From NCBI GenBank assembly GCA_019614645.1, contig JABWDB010000003.1, forward strand, positions 23,459,001 to 23,523,000: a stretch of DNA of 64,000 nt. Direction: 5' to 3'. This document shows, in pieces, positions 11,469 to 24,938 of this stretch. The notes under the pieces were generated by a model. That model saw only the letters and a program-made list of their open reading frames with translations, was not told where the DNA came from and ran no database searches. Both the position numbers and the translations under genes were made by a program. Origin of the DNA: Stratiolaelaps scimitus. Lineage: Eukaryota; Arthropoda; Arachnida; Mesostigmata; Laelapidae. Position 1 is the first letter of the stretch, and each line of letters begins with the position of its first letter.

Positions 11469-12840
11469 GAAACGAGGAGTTTTCTGTGGTATTACATACC
11501 CATATTACATCTCCGTATGAACAGATGAATTAAACTCAGACTCTCTGGAAGGGAACCCTTAGTCAATGGCAACTAATGCGGATGTATCGCAACAAGACAA
11601 AAACCTCGTCTTGTCGCAGCGGATAACGCTCAGCTCCAATAACCAATCCGATATGATTACTAAACAAATATAGAGCGGGATTCGTTGAGCTTCGCATGCC
11701 AATATATTTTACTATGCAGAATTCAACAATATAGTTAGAACTAACAGTTTTTATTCTTTTTGTTTATGAACAAAGTTAAAATTGTGAAACTGGCCTTCTA
11801 TGGAATTATAAATAATTACCGTTTCAAAATACTTTACTGCCACAGAGCAAATTTTTTTCCTTATATATATATATATATATATATATAATTTAATCACTGA
11901 TGTTGAGTATGCATGTTATATATATAAATATATTTATATATTATACGGCTAGAATTTCGAATGTCGTCACAAAGTCCTACTAGAATGAATTTCACTCGGC
12001 AAACTCATTGTACTTACCCATTCGCAATGTATTCGTGTGACGCACCCACGTATCAGATGAAGTCGCTACTATATTGTGTCGTCCTGCATTCGCACTATCG
12101 CACGATTTGCTAAAGTTGCGTGGTCTACTCGTGGCAGCTTTCGAGCGAAATGTGAATAGGCATCGGCGGTCCTGCCCTGGTGGCCTATCACCTTGTAGAC
12201 TCATAATAATAATAATAGTAATAATCGTATGGCTAACGTGTCACCCTGTCGCGTGGTCAAGGACAATCGACGAACGCCCGTGTCCACTCCGGAAATTAAT
12301 CCGTCGAACCATTTCCGCCGTGTGTCATGGTACAATGACTTTATCCACTGTGTACAGTAAACATATACCTCACTGTTCTTCAATGACCGCAACCACCGCC
12401 GCCGCCGCCGTTACCATACGAGACACAGGAAAACTACAGCAGAAAACAAAACAGAACACGTCACAGCAACTTACGATTTGTCATCTATAAACAAAACAAC
12501 ACCGATAGGCGTCTACAGTTCGCTCTTGCCCGTATGAGAAGAAGCGTGCACATTGTGCATCTGTCCTTGCGTAGTCGTGATCGAAGCTAACTTCAAGGGA
12601 TGCGACTTCGACAGCGCACCTACCCGTGTGGGGATCGTGTTTTGGGATGTTGTTATATTTTATTCTAGAATGGTAGCGGACGCACTATCCCAGCGTCTAT
12701 CTAGCGTGGCCTTAGCGTTCTTCTACTGGCTTCTTAACCGAACCGTCAAGCGATATTCTTGCAGCGGGTAGTGCGAGCAGATAATGCAACTATAAAATGC
12801 TCTATGTTGATATTCACAACTTCTATTTATATTCGTAGAC
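9075..12840. other. AT-rich non-coding stretch
   Basis: No gene recognised. It contains a small 11-bp tandem (GCAGCGCTCTC-type, near 9882-9912), a (TAA)n tract (11433-11465) and (TA)n tracts near 11862-11887 and 11918-11942. The open frame at 10806-11060 (plus) reads like a soluble helical protein but lacks an ATG start at its 5' end and shows no known motif, so it is not called. Confidence 0.55.
11433..11465. repeat. (TAA)n microsatellite
   Basis: About eleven TAA units in a row. Confidence 0.95.
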
Positions 12841-14243
12841 TCATCGTAGCGCTGGTCGTCCACGCTGTGGGCATCAGGCTAGCTGTGGGCAGGCAGTCAG
12901 CGAAGCTGGGCCGCTCCACTCGAAAGGAGTTCGCCAATGTCGCCTTCTCCTCAGATCTTACCTTCCTCTCTCTTTCTCTCTCACGTTCCTGGCGGAGCGT
13001 AGCTGAACACGCCGCGTCGCTTTCAAAAGTTTTGCCAAGTTTGCCCCCGATCAGGCGGTGCTGGCCATCCAGCCACCTCGCTGGCTAGACCGCGATGGCC
13101 CTTTCAGCAACAGCAGAGCGAGCCCCGTTTTACCCACGACCACCGCCGCCGCCTATGCAATTTGCCAGAGCGGCAGTCAAACACATGGCTCTACATGGCG
13201 CGCTATAGCGTAACCGACCGACTCGAGTCGAGTGCGTCTGTGAGTGTCTGTATATGTGTGGTTGGGTGGCTATGTGCATGTATCTGAGCTTGTGCTGCTC
13301 ATACCCGCTTCTGCTGCGGCGGCGGCGGCGGCTGCGGCTTCTGCCGTTGCGCGAGCCTGGTGCTTGCTGCTTGCTGGCTGCTTTCTCTACTCAGGGCTCC
13401 CGACTGCCGTGAAACCTGCCGGGGGACGGAGGAGGAGGAGGTTCTTCAGGTTCTTCAGCAACAGCAGCGGCGGCGCCCGGAGCTCGCGCAGGAGCGGCAG
13501 AAAGGGAAAAAAAGAAGGCAGATTAGCATATTTAGATTTGGGGATGAGAAAATGCAGCAGCGTGCGCTGATGCTGTTGTTGCTGCTGCGTGTGGAAAACG
13601 TACCGGCGAAGGTGGATAGAAAGTGAGGCACGAGGACCGTGTGTCGGTCCGGACGCACCCGATGCATGAGATCGCTTGGGAGAGACGGGGGGGGGCTTCG
13701 GCGCTTCGGGAGGACACGTCATAGGGAATGTTACGCTGGGGGCTGTAAGCAAGACTATAGAACATCGAGAAAAGGCGAACAGAAGGGAAACTACCGCGAG
13801 CTTGTTCGGGCCGTCCAACTGCTGGCCGAAGTCTTGGCTGCGACATGGCGAGCACAAAAAAAAAGAAGAGACAACGTCGACACAGGTCTCCTCCTCGCTG
13901 CTCTGACGCACGCACAGCGAGACTGGACGGAAGCGCATACTGTACCTACAGATGTTTGGTTTCGCTGCAACATAGTCGTTTTCATCAGTTTCGTTTTTGT
14001 GAGGACAGTATCTGGCAAGACATAAATACAGCTTCTTCGTTTGCGGCTGAAGAGATACCGTCAGATGACACTTCTCTCTACCGAGTCGAATTATCGCTGC
14101 ATTACCACCACTAGAGATGTCAATGTGGGAAAAGATACGCATCTTCCTGAAGCCAATATTGCAATTATGTTTGCGCCAGATATCATCTCGCTGAGGAATA
14201 CGCTCGACCGAACCTCGCTGATCCGCCAGCTGGTCCGCCAACG
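12841..14243. other. GC-rich triplet-repeat island 1
   Basis: A GC-rich stretch with a (GCG)n tract at 13311-13338, CAG/GCA clusters, purine-rich runs and a CT tract near 12967-12992. An 855-bp stop-free frame on the minus strand (13387-14241) is the longest in the window. It overlaps other long frames on both strands and reads as low-complexity Pro, Leu, Gln and Ser sequence, which GC-rich triplet DNA can give by chance. The island could be a promoter, 5' UTR or enhancer, but nothing in the sequence proves this. Confidence 0.35.
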
Positions 14244-14274
14244 AACATGTTTATTATTAAACATGTTTATTATT
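14244..14274. repeat. 16-bp tandem duplication
   Basis: AACATGTTTATTATT occurs at 14244 and again at 14260. Confidence 0.8.
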
Positions 14275-14280
14275 CTTTAA

Positions 14281-15510
14281 AGTGTCTCTGCCCTCTTTAC
14301 ACGAGCTGACCCTACGTGTTTTACCTCTAACTGTTATGCGATTTTACTAGCTTCCTTGGTATGTATAACGCAGTACCGTATGAATTAATGATGAATTTGT
14401 AAACTACCGACTGTAACTACTCCTTGAAGTCATTGAAAGAGGTGACAGCTCATCTAGATAGCCATCCTGGCCTAACACGTGCGCATACGAACGGACATCT
14501 GTTTTTCCACCCGGATTCATGTGAGTCTTTTTATGATCATCACCAATCAAGCAGTCGAGAAGATTCTTCATCCGCTTTTCGGTCTTATCGGTCTTCTCGT
14601 ACGTTGTGTGTACAGAGTGAATCTCGAACGTTTATCGCTTTCATAGATATTGTAGCTCAAGCAAAATATGGTGGCATAGCTTTTTCTACTATATTTGGAT
14701 AACCAACGGATTAACAGTTAATGTCGTTGTGTTTAGAGTAACATCTAATATAATTGTGTAGTGTGCGGCATTGATGGCGATCTAACGTGCGAACGATAGA
14801 ATAGGTAACACGTTCGTATTATCAATAAAAACATCTAGAATAGAATATAGAATTTGATCCAACTCTGCATCTATCAAATTTTCGCTTTCCCAGACGGGTG
14901 CGTCCCCTCCGCTCGTAACAGCCACTTGGGATGAAGGTCGTTTAATTTTGATCCGCACAGAGTTCAGACAGGGATAGGATTTTGGGAATAATAGTTCCGA
15001 CATATCGCGACCGCGAGAGATCTTTTGAAACGGATATACTTGTCTAGCTAGTTGTTGACTCGATTCACGTCATAATAGGTTTCTAAATACGCTCAGTTTA
15101 CAGGTACACGATTCGGCGCTTAACATTTCCAGTTTTTTGGTGTCTCTCGCCGTGTGAATTGCTGCGATACGCCTTAGAATGTAAGCCCTCAAGATGTACT
15201 CGTGAGCGGTATATATGTTATGTATATATATTCAAAGGAATGTGAGAGAGGCTTAAACTTATATTTTGTACGTAGTTTGGTTTAGCTATACGAGCTTTTA
15301 TTTGAAGTGAGCGAATTGGAGTTCCTTACAAGCTAGAAAACAAAATTGCGGCGCTATACACTTCAACTATACTTGGCTACCGACGAACAACTTCGCACTA
15401 TCATGTTCAATATTAATACAGTAAGGAGACTTTATACGGAGAAGGTAGAGCTTCTATTGGTTGATTAACGGAACTGCAGTTTTACAATGCTTAATTTCTC
15501 TTATATGTCA
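14281..15510. other. AT-rich non-coding stretch
   Basis: No recognisable gene, RNA or repeat. The open frames are short and lack domains. Confidence 0.6.
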
Positions 15511-15590
15511 CGACACGGGACACTCGAACCTACGGCCTCTGGCTTTTTTACAGCTAGAGAATTAGCCGAGCGAGCCACCACGCTGAAGGC
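15511..15590 (-). other. tRNA-like segment, possible SINE head or tRNA pseudogene
   Basis: On the minus strand TGGCTCGCTCGG resembles an A box and GGTTCGAGTGTCC resembles a B box, about 35 nt apart as in tRNA genes. A TAGCT/AGCCA stem with a GTAAAAA loop could mimic an anticodon arm. The D stem, T stem and acceptor stem do not pair properly, so a working tRNA is unlikely. It is most likely a tRNA-derived repeat remnant. Confidence 0.3.
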
Positions 15591-15929
15591 TAAGTCAAGA
15601 TAGCTCAAGCCTTTTGTCCGTTCTACATGCCCACATAATATTTAACATCACCCGCAGCTCCTGCTCGTTTCTAACCGTATTCACCTGGTTGGTCATCACC
15701 TACCTTCGCAGTTGTCTAGGCTCCGTCTCAATTTCTCGCCGGGACGACGATAGCTTTCTCTATTTCTCTAAACCTTTCCTTCGTTTCCTTTATAATACGC
15801 TCACTGGCGACTCCCACTGTCAACCTGCCATATCGCTCTCTTTCCCTCTCCCCTATTCCTGATGTCTGCTTATCTGTCTATTTCATCTCCTTCTATCCTC
15901 ATTGTGGACTCAGTTCCGTTCAGTGGGCA

Positions 15930-17515
15930 GACTTTGCTAGCGCCTTAGCGAGCGTGGGTTCCTTGGCCTTCGAGAACGATTCGGGCCTGAGTTCGTGAGT
16001 TCGCGGATTCGCCTCGTCGTCCCGTTTCGTCTTCGGTTTTTTTTCCCCCTCCTAACGCCCGGCGACTTCCTCGTCTTTGTCGTCGCACGTCGACCACACC
16101 GTGGGCGTTCGTTGCTCGGGATCGCTGTCTGCGTGGCTGCTTGCGCGCCGGGCATCCTTTGCACAGCTTTGTAGGCGACCCGACTCAACCTGACTCCTCT
16201 ACACAGCTCTCCTGCCGCCGGTGCCGCCTCTGCAGCTGAAGCCGTCGTCGTTATCGTGCACCACTCCTGTTCGCTGTTGTCGGCTAGCAGCCTCTCCTCT
16301 CGCGTCAGTTCCTCTTCTCGACGTTGTTCTGTCGCTGCGTTTTGCGTCGTGGGCGAACGAACCGCTTCCCTGCGCGAAGGAAACAAGCAGGCCGAAGAGA
16401 GGGACAAAGGCGTAACGAGATGACAAAGAGGAAAGAGACTGCTGGCCTTCTTGCCACCGGGTACCCCTGGGTGTTTCCTGGTGGCTAGCCCCCTGGCGCA
16501 CAGCCTCACTTCCACCAACCAACCGAAGTACAACTCAACGATCGTGTGGTGGTGGTGGTAGTGGTGCAATTGAGGTGGATTTTTCTTGCCCCGCTAGTGA
16601 TTCCCGTTGAGGATTCCTTTAGCCTCTACCAAACTCCGAGATGGATCTCGGCTTGACGCCTCCTTTGGGCGCCAACAGCAGTAGGAGTGGCGTGCTTGGT
16701 AGGTGCCGTAGTATATGGTCCAGGATGACGACAATGGACAAAAGGAAGGTGGCGATGGCGGCCTGGCCGCGGTGCTGCCGACGGTCAGCATTATAATAAT
16801 ATTTATACCCATACAATGAAATAGGGGTACGCAAAGACATTCGTAGTTCGACCGGGTGGCAGTGTAGCGACCACGTGACTCGGTTGTGCTTGTCCGGCCA
16901 CAGCCTACGCCTGACGATAGCCTTGTGTAATGTCGGGTCTCTTGTGGGCTGCCACGAACATATAGGCGTTAAGGCAGGGGGCGGGAGGGGATGGTCGAGG
17001 TAGGCATTCAGGCAGATTTGTAGGGGACAACCAACGGAGTAGTAGGTGATGTAGTAGGGAGGAACAGTGAAAGATGCCTAAATTGAGTCTTCTAGCAGAA
17101 GCAGCAGAACGACCTCCTCCATTTTTCCTTCTGCGAGCTTCCCTGAGCTGCCGCGTTGACAACCCAACCCTCACTTTGAGCTTTCGACACCATCGGGCAG
17201 CAGCAGCAGCAGCCGAGGCCGTCGCAGCCGCCGCTGCGGCCGTCACTCCATTGACTCCATTCGCGTCTCCAAGAAATGCTGTTTTGGGAGGGACTTCAGC
17301 CGGGCGGTCTCGGCCTGAGACTACCGCTACCATCGGTTCGCTACCGCCGCCGCCACCGCCGTCACCGCCAAAACCTCCACCATCATCGAGGTGTGTGAAG
17401 TGTAGCCGGTGTAGGAGCAAAGCGAGTTTCATAAAAAAAATCACACGCCGAAGGAGCGACCGGCAGACCAGCCGGCTGGATGACTTGGAAAGAGTCAGAC
17501 GATATTGCGATTGAA
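15930..17515. other. GC-rich triplet-repeat island 2
   Basis: Contains CAG/GCC clusters at about 17196-17245 and a GCCGCC run at about 17344-17370. Long frames on both strands (15937-16569 minus; 17074-17514 plus; 16905-17561 minus) encode overlapping low-complexity Ala, Pro, Arg and Ser products. No frame stands out as real. A regulatory or 5' UTR role is possible but unproved. Confidence 0.35.
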
Positions 17516-19300
17516 GGGAGTCGATCCGACCATATTTGTATGAGTAAACCTTATATTTCAATACCAGCCCTGCGCATCGGGGGAGGTCGCGGACGTTCGG
17601 CTAACGTGGATCGTATAAAATCGTTGTCATAGAAAACAAAAACTGTTTGCTGTTAGAAAATAAATAGGTGGGAACAAAAACATTCACAAATTCATATACA
17701 AATTGAGCTAACAAATCAGATCCATGTAGATACGATGTACATCGTAGTATACATATTTGCTATTTCTGTAAAAAGAGAAGGATCAAGGGTAGAAACGATA
17801 ATGGTATTAGCATCATTTTACAAAGGAATCCGACGTTACAAACGAACTCTAACGACCAGCTGCGATGGTGGAACAGAGAGATATGTTAGTAATAATCCGA
17901 AATGCGATTGGCCCGTAAATATCTAGTGCGATGGGTGAATTTTCTGTATTTCTTCTTTGCTAACTGGCGCAAGATCCAGAAAGGGATTTCTCTCATCCTT
18001 CTCTATTCATTGCGAGTCTAAATCGTGATCACATGTCCGCCGTATTCGAACAACGTGTGCTCTATCGTTTCCGATCAAATTCTGCAAATTGAACAATTCT
18101 CCCCTTCATCGTTGACCGACCAGATTATAATATGTCCGAGCGGTCATATATATTGGTCGTTTTCAGATAGTTTGAATATTACTCAATCGAAGTAGTAAGG
18201 TTTTCACTAATTCTAATCAAATTTATATAGGACACAACACGAAAGCCAGATAGTAACGGAGGATCACTTATTGCCAATACGAAATGAGCGCTTTGAAACA
18301 TTCGAATCCCTGTTGAAACATGAACTGTATCCCCGCTTAAGCTCTGTAAAAGAGCTGTGTGTTCATTGAGGACGTTTATCGCATTGAACTAAATAGAATC
18401 TTTCGAGCAAAATGCAAAGTTAAGCGATTGTTTATTCAGATTTGTATGATGCAATGTACCGTCGTTATCTGTCATCGGTGGCGGCGTCTTTTCGACGGAA
18501 TCGTCTTGGAATCTTCTAGGTAGTGCATTTCTTTACGGTATTGAGAGCGAGTTCCTCTGTTGGCGAAAACAGGACGCCGGCAGACCCTCTCGCAGGGAAG
18601 CTAATATATCAATGGCTCGAATGGGGTGACGGGTATTTGCTTGAATCAAATGCGACGCTATTTGTTGTGATGTGTTATCAATTTGTTGGGGGCCTAACGA
18701 CTTAATAGGCATGCATTGAGAAATATACATATAAATTTATTCACCCAAAATTCTATCGGTCGATTTAGGGACGACAGCATCTTTTTGTTGAATGTGTTAA
18801 AAAGAAGTAAATCGTTCAATCAGGCCTTTGAGCTGTTACGGACATCATCATTCGGAGGTGAACACAAGACTTCTCCTATTTATATAAAAACCCGTAGTGG
18901 AAAACACACGTTACAGAATTAATGCGGCCCACTCAACAGCGGTACAATTTGCATTCTACATTTCAGTTGACCTTCAATGGAGGCATGACACCACAGGGCC
19001 AATTTATAATGTCGATTACAAGTACGCACATTATCACATTCTGCACAACCACAAGAAAATATATATGACCATATATATTTGACCATTCGTCGTGCGATCC
19101 ATCCGGGTGAATGAGCATCACATTTCTATTGGGGACTCCCATAAACGCAACTTACCAGCTCTTGAAGCAATATATAGACACCACATGAAAACGTGAACAT
19201 ATCACGCACCTCGTTCACTACGCTTCACAAATGAGTTGAACTGCGTTTTCGTCTACATCTCGTTGGCTCGATGCCCTCTGCTTACCGGCGTTACTCTAGC
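17516..19300. other. AT-rich non-coding stretch
   Basis: Only short open frames, with no domain, RNA or repeat recognised. Confidence 0.6.
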
Positions 19301-20110
19301 TTCAAATAGATGCCAGTATGCGCTTATGTGGGTGTGCATGTGTGTGTGTGTTTATATATTTGTCAGCCTATGCGTATGTGTGCCGGTGTCCGTGCACGAG
19401 TCCTTTTGATGGTAGTGACCTCGGTAGTGGCACGCCTGAGAGCCTTGACATTCGCTATTGCGAGTCGGCTCAGTCGGGGAAGCAAGCCAGGAGCCGCCAG
19501 CAGTAGCAGCAGCAGCAGCAGCAGGTCCATCTCATCCATAATGGAGCATGCATCGTTGACCGTCCCCTTTCGGTCGACCCATCGAGAGTCACTCTACGGG
19601 AGTTGAATGGTGGGTTCTGCAAGGTAATACGCTGCTGGGGGGCAGCATCACTGACAGAAGCTGCCGGGCAAACATATGAGGGGATGGGGATTCTCGAGGC
19701 AACTAAGGTAACTCTTTTCATACACTGAGCGGGCGGACGCACTACCTCGCCGGCTTCTATCTTCCCGCCTCCATACAGTGCTACAGCCACTAGTAGTAGT
19801 CGTACTGTTCCCTTACGCCGGCGCCGCCGCCGCCGGCATCGCTCCCGGAATCGCTGTGCATTGCGCGCATCCAAGCGCGCACGGAGGCCTGGCGCGAGCA
19901 CCGGAGCGCGTACATATTTTTCAAAACAAATCAGCTAGCTCTTCGAAAAGCCACCGCTCCCGTGTGGCGCTTTTCTCCGTGCGACCGTTTGTCTTGCTGT
20001 GGCGGAGCGGTTATCGCAACAGGTACCTGCGCTCAACCGGCTCCATCTAAAGTCTGCGTACGCCAACTGCCCGAACGCTGAGGGGTCTAACTCGTGTACT
20101 CGTGTATTAC
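19301..20110. other. GC-rich triplet-repeat island 3
   Basis: GT-rich at its start, then a CAG run (about 19498-19525) and a GCC/GGC cluster near 19819-19840. Overlapping frames on both strands read as low-complexity sequence. No gene called. Confidence 0.35.
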
Positions 20111-22382
20111 GCTGTTCAATGGCTGTCTGCGCACGGTGTTCGTGTGCGTCAATGTGCTGTCAACTCGTATCTACCTTGTGGTGTGATTTGATATTTATAC
20201 TTTTGAGAAGGAGATCAGTTTATTGTATATATTTACGATCAAGCGTTCTGGATTGAATAGTTATTATTCGTGCCACCAGCGTGCAATACGTTTCTGTTGA
20301 GTTGAGTTTCGACTGCGTTGAGAAGCAGAAACAGCATATGATTTGCACCGTTGTCACGATTAGCACTGACAACGACACGCGTAAATCATCTGACGATGCG
20401 CACCTAAAAAGCCATTCAACCATGAAACGGGACAGATGGATCACAGGTAAGGCCTGCCGGCCAAGAGATAAGGCCAAGTACTTAACACTTGCAGGTACTC
20501 TCGCTTGTCTTCTCCCTTTGGTCCATCTTCGATTGGATCTCACAGATAATGAATACGCGGCGTGAACGCTCATAGATGGCCTGGTATTTCCACGAGCACT
20601 GGATGACAGCGTTCTCCTTTTGCAAGACACCTATGATGTTTATCCACGCTCGCAACATCTGCTTCGTGTTCAGTTCCCTTAAGCATCCCTCATCTTGACA
20701 ATATGGTCGCTCCTCGAGATGCGGTACAATGCAGGAGGAGGCTTCCAATTCGGCTAACGAAGCGGCTCGGATGCCAGATGGGACAGCACTTAACCAGGTG
20801 CACATTATAGTACATATCGTATTTTTAATTTACAGCACTAGACGAAATAAAATGGCTACGGCTATTGAGACACTAGTAACCGTACGTGGGTCTAGTGAAC
20901 TACCCAGGTAGTTCTTCATTTAATTAGTAGTTATAGGTCATCCGTGAGCATCGTCGTCTCAGATGTTTTCCGTCATTTTAACGCAGTCGAGACAGCGTAG
21001 AAAATTGTGACAGGAACACGCAATGTTGGCAGTAAAAATGGATATCTCCTTTGCAGAATTTGAAAAACATGAGGACACAACAGACTTGTTACAAGACCGC
21101 CTGCATCGTTCAGTTCAAAACTTGCGTTATTGCGTAAATCTAAACAGGGTGGCTCCCACTAAATTCAATATTGTGCAACTCGTTTTCCTGTCTCGACAAG
21201 CTTCGACAAAATCGTCAGACAGGCAGTATAAATGCCTAATGTACTTATATTAAAAGCTTCAACCGTTAGCTCATGGAGTCGTGGTGGAGTTTATTCGTTG
21301 CACGCGAATTGCTCCCTGATAATAAGGCCCACGCTGGCCCTGCTCTCCCCGTGACAGAGACGTGTACTTCTCCTCTCCGTCAACCATTTGTTCGAGAAAT
21401 GTTTGAGTAGGTGCGACTCCCAAAGCATAGATCTAATGCGTTTTAAAATACACCCGCATCCCCTCTGAACGAGTGGAACTCTCCTGGGTTGGGGGCAAAT
21501 AGGCGCGGGCGGCGTTTCCCATGATGATACAGCGCCATTGGACAAAAGGGAGGTAGAACCATACAGCGTTACTCCAAACCCACAACTCAACACTATTAGA
21601 CAGCCCGCCGTTGATAGTGTGCGGTCTCTCCTTGGGGCAAACAATGCATATCGTAGCTCGCTCAGCCGATCAGGTATCGACGATCATGTCATTCGACGAT
21701 GTTCATTTTGAAGGGTACCTCGGTGGACTGGTGGATGCGCCAGCAGGCGCAAGTTTCACGCCGACTCCGTCTGGCCGCTCCCTGAACGACAGAGACACTG
21801 CGAGGGGCTGGCTGGTTTTAGGCGAACTGGCTCAAATGCCTGCCGTTTGTTGTGGGGGTTTCGTAGCAAATGGTTGCCACCCTGCTTGGTCCCATTGTGG
21901 CGGTGTCATCGATCGTCATAACTCACCAGGGCAGAAGGTACGAAGGAATCTATGTCGTGAGCGTAGCTCGATTTACAGTGGCAGATTGTATATACTATTT
22001 TTATGAGATGGCCTTCTGTCAGTGTTTTTAGAACAGCAATTTTGAGGAGTTGTAACAATTTGTAGAATGTGGTCAAATCGTAGGTATCAGCGTGCGACCA
22101 GTCGCAGGGATGGCGGTTGAAATTAATTCACTTCTGAAAATTTATAAACAGGGCCAGCTATACGTTTTCGTTGACGGCTCGGTCCTCCCCATCACGTCGT
22201 TCTCGGAGCAAACACGTATGCTTATGTCATCACTATGAGAGATGCCGAGAGCAAAAATCCCCACCTGCCTCAGGTGATGGCAGATTTTGCCAGATGTTCT
22301 TTGGTAACCACTAGTCAAGAGAGTCACTACTACACGTAGGACTACAAGAAACAGAGCGCGCTAAAAAAAACTAGATAATTGA
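20111..22382. other. Non-coding stretch, no gene recognised
   Basis: Frames at 20281-20565, 21023-21253 and 21611-22006 (plus) have no recognisable domains. The frame at 21023 has an ATG and a plausible soluble-protein composition but only 76 codons and no supporting signal. Confidence 0.5.
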
Positions 22383-22650
22383 AGAGACACCTTATTGATA
22401 CCTGCTTGGAAGGGAATAAGTGGCCTCATGTAAGGCGATGGCATTGCCTTTCTCCACAGCGACGGACAGGCGTTGCAGAAGGAAAGATCGTGCGCGCTTG
22501 TCCCCGGTGGCGCGGATCAGCCTATGGTAGACCCCTCCGAGGAAATTCGCAGTGAGGGGGCCGTGCCCGCCTAAGGTCTCCAAGGCAAGGGAGGAAAACA
22601 GGTGGCCGCTCCGCACGCGCTATCGCGTAACTGGGAGTGATTGCACAGTG
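22383..22650 (-). pseudogene. Probable non-LTR retroelement C-terminal fragment
   Basis: The minus-strand frame (stop near 22392) contains ALETLGGHGPL near its start and SFLLQRLSVAVEKGNAIAL near its end. From memory, this FxxETLG ... SFLxQRLSVAxxRGNA pattern recurs at the C-terminus of reverse-transcriptase polyproteins of invertebrate retroelements; I could not run a search to confirm it. No reverse-transcriptase core motif lies upstream, so the copy would be strongly 5'-truncated, as is common for LINE-type insertions. A short A/T-rich run follows the stop codon. It could instead be a chance resemblance in a 74-codon frame. It would not make a functional protein. Confidence 0.35.
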
Positions 22651-22678
22651 GTTCACATAAGAAGGTACTGACTAATGC

Positions 22679-22722
22679 AACTAATCCCCCCCTCTAATAA
22701 TTCCTAATTATCGTACGTTTGA
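22679..22722 (+). repeat. Dispersed short motif, copy 3
   Basis: AACTAATC, a C run, then CTAATAATTCC and TAATTATCGTACGTTT. This matches the pattern at 1-48, 574-630 and 46304-46357. Confidence 0.45.
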
Positions 22723-22839
22723 ATATGTCCCCTCATTGAAACCGACTGACGTCAAACGATTCGAACGAAGTGATACCCTATGCTGCCAGCTAACGGGGAC
22801 GATCTCTCAATAAAGTGGACAATCGCACGAGGATTATTC

Positions 22840-23640
22840 GTGTTTGGCAAATGGCGAAGTGTGTGAAACAAGATTGCCCGCTGCTGTTCCCGCTTACCTC
22901 ACAGGCTTGCTAAGGATGGAACTATTTGCCGCGTTTCTAGTTTCCCCTCATGGTGTGGTGGTCATGGTAGTTCCGCTGCCAGCCATCCGGTGGCTGCGAA
23001 GCGGCGTCGAGCGCGAAGGGGAGCTTGAGCGAGCGGCGGCGCGACCCTGCTCGGGCGTTGCTGGTGACGACATGTATTTGCTCTTAGCTCCGGCGGCTGC
23101 AGCAACAGCAAAAGCAGCCGCAGTGCCGGTGTCACGGGCAGCAGCAGCAGCTACAGAAACGGACATCTGCTGCTCCAATCTCCATGTCCCATGCGTGCGC
23201 CCATGTCGTCCTGCCCCACCCCGATTCGTGGAGCGTGGCCGGTTGAGCTTCGTCAGGCCAGCCAGCCAGCCGCCCGCCCGCCGCCGCCTGGACTGCAGCT
23301 TTTTTCCTTGCGCGTTGACAGAACACCGAGGAGAAATAGGGGCGTTGGGAAGTCGGACTATTTAAGAATTCAGCGGCGCAGCAGGCACTACCCGCTACTA
23401 CCCGCTGGTGTCGTGCCGGTGCTCCAAAGCGTCGATCGTCGCCGCCGCCGGCAGCGCTGCCACGGCGACCAGGACCAGGACTCATGGGTGCAGGACACAA
23501 GCAGGCTTGCATTGGATTGCATACTTGCGTGTTACAAGAAACACTCGGACACACAGACACATGCAGATACTGCTTGTCCTAGGGGAGTTCGAGCGCGACA
23601 GCAGTTCGGCGGAATACGAAAACGCCTTAGCTGACAAAGC
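22840..23640. other. GC-rich triplet-repeat island 4
   Basis: Contains CAG/GCC clusters at 23095-23155 and a CCGCC run near 23270-23290. Frames occur on both strands. The minus-strand frame from an ATG near 23163 down to 22948 encodes about 72 residues rich in Ala, then Ser, Pro and Arg, like the disordered N-terminus of a transcription factor. There is no domain, and the opposite strand is also open, so it is not called as a gene. Confidence 0.35.
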
Positions 23641-24906
23641 TCGTACCTCTGTGAAATGAAAGTGCTTTTCAGCTTTAAGATATTAATGAAGTGATATTAA
23701 AGAGGAGAATATAGCTCTAGTGAAATGCCAGCAATGTTCAAAGATGTTGTCGCGGTGACGTGGCCTCCTGAAACGCGTAAACAATAAACGTTTTTTAAGG
23801 ATAAACTGTTTGTATCTTGGTATAAGCAGCGTGTACGCTGAGTTTTCGTGCAGTTTTCCTGCATCACGCATAACTGACGTCGTATCTTCTCTTGGAACCT
23901 ATCTTTAGTATTGTGAGGTTTCTTTATCATTACAGGGTTCTGTTTATTAGGCAACTACAGTTTTCTCCTTGTACACGTTTTCTCAATAATTTGAATAGAG
24001 GAAATTTGTTCGGTTGTCCACTGTTATAAGTCCCCAATCGCTGTCTCAATACGAATGAATAAATGCACGAAAATTTAGATAGTGGTTCAAGTGTTTATCG
24101 ATCAAGCGCTTAAAACGTCCGCGCTTCATTAACGCATATATATGTATATATATATATATATAATACCGTGCACATTATTATATGAAAATAAAAATATACC
24201 CGTCGAATGTGTTAAAATGTTGTCTTCATTCTGATGATTCTTGTAGAGGTATGAAGCGTGAAGGACGACGAATGGCTACCGCCTTATCTCTTCCGGTGTC
24301 CACACGCCCCTGGTCGGTCGGTTGGTTGAAAGGGGTGAAAGGGGTAGATCCTCGTAGTTCATGGTCGGGACTCTTTATTCACCTTGGACGAACGAACGGA
24401 CGGACGGATGGCATTTACTACTGCTGCTTCCGGCGTAAGCAGTGGCTGCCATCCGGTCCGCCTTTATTTTCGCGCAGGCAGAGCGACGTCGTTGTCACTG
24501 ACACCGCCGCGTTTTGTCTTTTCGTCCTTCACCAGTAGAAGAGCTCTAGCCAGCGTTGTGACATGCTGTCCCCGTGACCGGGACGTCATGACTTCACCTT
24601 AAATGACTATCCCAATCGTAGCAGGAGCGGGGGAAGGAGGTGACCACTTACTTTCGTATTTTGGCTACATCCCCGAACACAACGTTTACACATGGACCGT
24701 GCGGCGCACCTTCTCTAAAGTTGAAGTGAGCACAACGTCCGCGCACTCCTACATCGTCGGCTGTTTCGTCTGTTTATAGGTGGGCTCACCCGCATATTCA
24801 GGTCGTCCCTGCAAGCGCGCTTATCTCTCACAAACACCACAAACCCGAGCCACGACAGCGATAGCTAGCTGCTCTGTTGCGAGAGAGCTTCGCGCGTGTG
24901 AATTGC

Positions 24907-24938
<32 letters not shown>

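Noticed and set aside
13387..14241. Longest open frame in the window (284 codons, minus strand).
   Set aside because: It overlaps several other long frames on both strands in GC-rich triplet DNA, reads as low-complexity Pro/Leu/Gln/Ser sequence and has no domain.
15511..15590. A functional tRNA gene on the minus strand.
   Set aside because: A-box-like and B-box-like matches exist, but the D, T and acceptor stems do not pair. Kept only as a tRNA-like segment.
15937..17561. Several frames of 140-220 codons on both strands.
   Set aside because: All are rich in Ala, Arg, Pro, Ser or Gly from triplet repeats, and the opposite strand is equally open. No frame is favoured.
22948..23178. Ala-rich minus-strand frame resembling a transcription-factor N-terminus.
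   Set aside because: Short, no domain, and the plus strand is open across the same triplet repeats.
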